Positions 9,687 through 10,660 of a stretch of DNA of 10,660 nucleotides are shown here, in pieces (the stretch's first letter is position 1; each line of letters opens with the position of its first letter). The stretch is from Smittium mucronatum (lineage: Eukaryota; Kickxellomycota; Harpellomycetes; Harpellales; Legeriomycetaceae). The stretch covers positions 1 through 10,660 of the forward strand of contig LSSL01002171.1 of assembly GCA_001953115.1 (NCBI GenBank), given 5' to 3'. The position numbers and the translations under genes were made by a program. The notes beneath the pieces are model-generated. The model had not been told where the DNA came from. It worked only from the letters and a program-made list of their open reading frames with translations, and searched no databases.

Positions 9687-10580
9687 TCAGGTAAATTATA
9701 TTAATATCGATCATTTTTCAGTTATGAAAATTATTTGGTTTCAAATATACAATGCTTATTGGCCAAACTTTGGTAATAGCCAAATAATAACTGTAAAAAT
9801 GGACAAATAGATTATCCTGAAAACAATTCCCCTGAAAAAATTAAGAAATAATGCAAATATTTACTACCAATAATAAATATGATCAGTACCAAAAAATGTG
9901 ACCAATCTCTTCAACTTTTTTCCCAAGTAACGCGGAGAACTTTTACATACTGAAAATATTTGTGGAATATTACTGGATAAATTAATAGCCCAACAAAGAT
10001 TATTATTAATTTGAAATAGTATTGGTTAATAAGCTAGATTCTCTGTTCTTAAACTAGTATTAGGTAATATTTGAAATTTTAGGATTGGTTATTTTGTGAA
10101 GGAAAAAAAATTGGGCAATTATTATTATACAGGTTTTCCGCCAAGTCTCGAATTGATATATTTATCTTCAATACTTTATTACCAAAATTCACCAATTAAC
10201 ATAAACAAAAATATTTTTTTTAATATAAGTTTAAATTTTGAAGCAGTTTGAAATCTATCTATTGGCCAAATTATTTACCGAGTCCATCTAAAATGGAAAG
10301 CACGTCTTTATTCAAATATATTTTACTAAATATTTTGACCTAGGTATTTAGATTAAAAAAAGTACATTATGTAGGAGACCCTTTGATGAAGGAAGCGCTT
10401 TAATTATTTCAGGTTTTTATTTCCTTTTTAGGGGTTGTTAGATCTCGAGAAAACGATATCTGATTTTAGTATAGGCCAATAAAAATAGATAGCGGCTATA
10501 CTTTTAGATAATATAAAGAATATTTGAAAAAAGGGTGCTTGTTTCCCAAAGAAATTTACTTTGATCTTTTAAGATAAATT
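9660..10580. other. Upstream intergenic region of the PX gene
   Basis: No gene that I can support. Small open stretches exist, for example 16 codons from ATG at about 10293, but none looks like an exon with proper boundaries. The region is less AT-extreme than the left desert and contains the CCAAT cluster, so a promoter role is plausible. Confidence 0.5.
9758..10480. promoter_or_regulatory. Cluster of CCAAT/ATTGG pentamers upstream of the PX gene
   Basis: I count eight occurrences in 723 bp: ATTGG at 9758, 10021, 10084 and 10261, and CCAAT at 9867, 9902, 10192 and 10476. Both orientations occur. The ten-base word ATTGGCCAAA appears twice, at 9758 and 10261. Family knowledge: CCAAT is the core site of the fungal HAP/Php heterotrimer. 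A function as promoter sites of the minus-strand gene is inference. No clear TATA element or start site was identified. Confidence 0.3.
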
Positions 10581-10582
10581 CC

Positions 10583-10618
10583 CCCCTAAGAGTGAAATAC
10601 CTTGCCGTGGTTTAGGGG
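10583..10618. repeat. Inverted repeat with CCCCTAA/TTAGGGG arms
   Basis: CCCCTAA at 10583-10589 pairs with TTAGGGG at 10612-10618, leaving a 22-base interior that can itself form a short ACC/GGT stem (10599-10601 with 10609-10611). The arms resemble a telomere-like unit (TTAGGG) but occur once each, so this is not a telomeric array. Confidence 0.6.
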
Positions 10619-10649
10619 CTTAATAGTGTACTTTTCGAAGTACACTAGA
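10601..10649 (-). CDS. Possible exon of a neighbouring gene cut by the window edge
   Basis: On the minus strand a 49-bp segment lies between a good acceptor (AATTTTAG ending at 10650) and a good donor (AAG followed by GTATTTC at 10600). It is open in one frame, reading LVYFEKYTIKPLNHGK, and is richer in G+C than its surroundings. Its continuation would be outside the window on the right, with further exons to the left that I could not find. The same bases make up the hairpin at 10624-10647, so coding and structural explanations compete. Confidence 0.2.
10624..10647. repeat. Perfect hairpin, 10-bp arms and TTCG loop
   Basis: TAGTGTACTT at 10624-10633 pairs with AAGTACACTA at 10638-10647 around the loop TTCG. 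It starts five bases after the preceding inverted repeat. If transcribed from the plus strand, the two would form adjacent stem-loops, as in a structured RNA. I could not match it to a known RNA family. Confidence 0.75.
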
Positions 10650-10660
10650 CTAAAATTTCA

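Noticed and set aside
10383..10460. TTGATGA and a later CTGA resembling box C and box D of a snoRNA
   Set aside because: The purine at the first position of box C is missing, there is no terminal stem, and no guide region could be assigned.
10612..10618. TTAGGGG as a telomere repeat
   Set aside because: It occurs once and is not in tandem; it is explained by the local inverted repeat.

Overview
The window looks like nuclear DNA from a very AT-rich eukaryote. A fungus, or a close fungal relative, is the best guess. The reasons are one protein-coding gene with seven short GT..AG introns (48 to 145 bp), coding DNA near 38% G+C by hand count in one exon, and flanks of 10-12% G+C in sampled 60-base lines. 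Nothing suggests a bacterium, a plasmid or an organelle. The species cannot be named from this sequence.

Positions 1 to about 7200 form a gene desert. It is dominated by A/T runs, short inverted repeats and microsatellite-like tracts. I found no convincing tRNA, rRNA, transposon open reading frame or exon chain in it. Exceptions worth noting are a compositional island at 841-1061 with protein-like frames on both strands, isolated runs of six to eight C or G, and a G-rich tract (minus strand) at 6567-6601 that could form a quadruplex. Positions 7200-7770 are a transition zone downstream of the gene.

The gene runs right to left, 9646 to 7771 on the minus strand. I assembled it by hand into eight exons whose splice phases all agree, giving a protein of about 450 residues. 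The last two exons encode a clear PX (phosphoinositide-binding) domain of the sorting-nexin/Ypt35 type. The roughly 310 residues before it consist of a helical section and a Ser/Pro/Asn-rich linker that I do not recognise. Two short upstream open reading frames precede the start codon, the second overlapping it.

Positions 9660-10600 are the presumed upstream region. They are enriched in CCAAT/ATTGG pentamers. At the right edge lie two adjacent inverted repeats, and the minus strand there also reads as a possible short exon of a neighbouring gene cut by the window. The gene probably acts at endosomal or vacuolar membranes by binding phosphatidylinositol 3-phosphate; there is no operon-like context to add to that.
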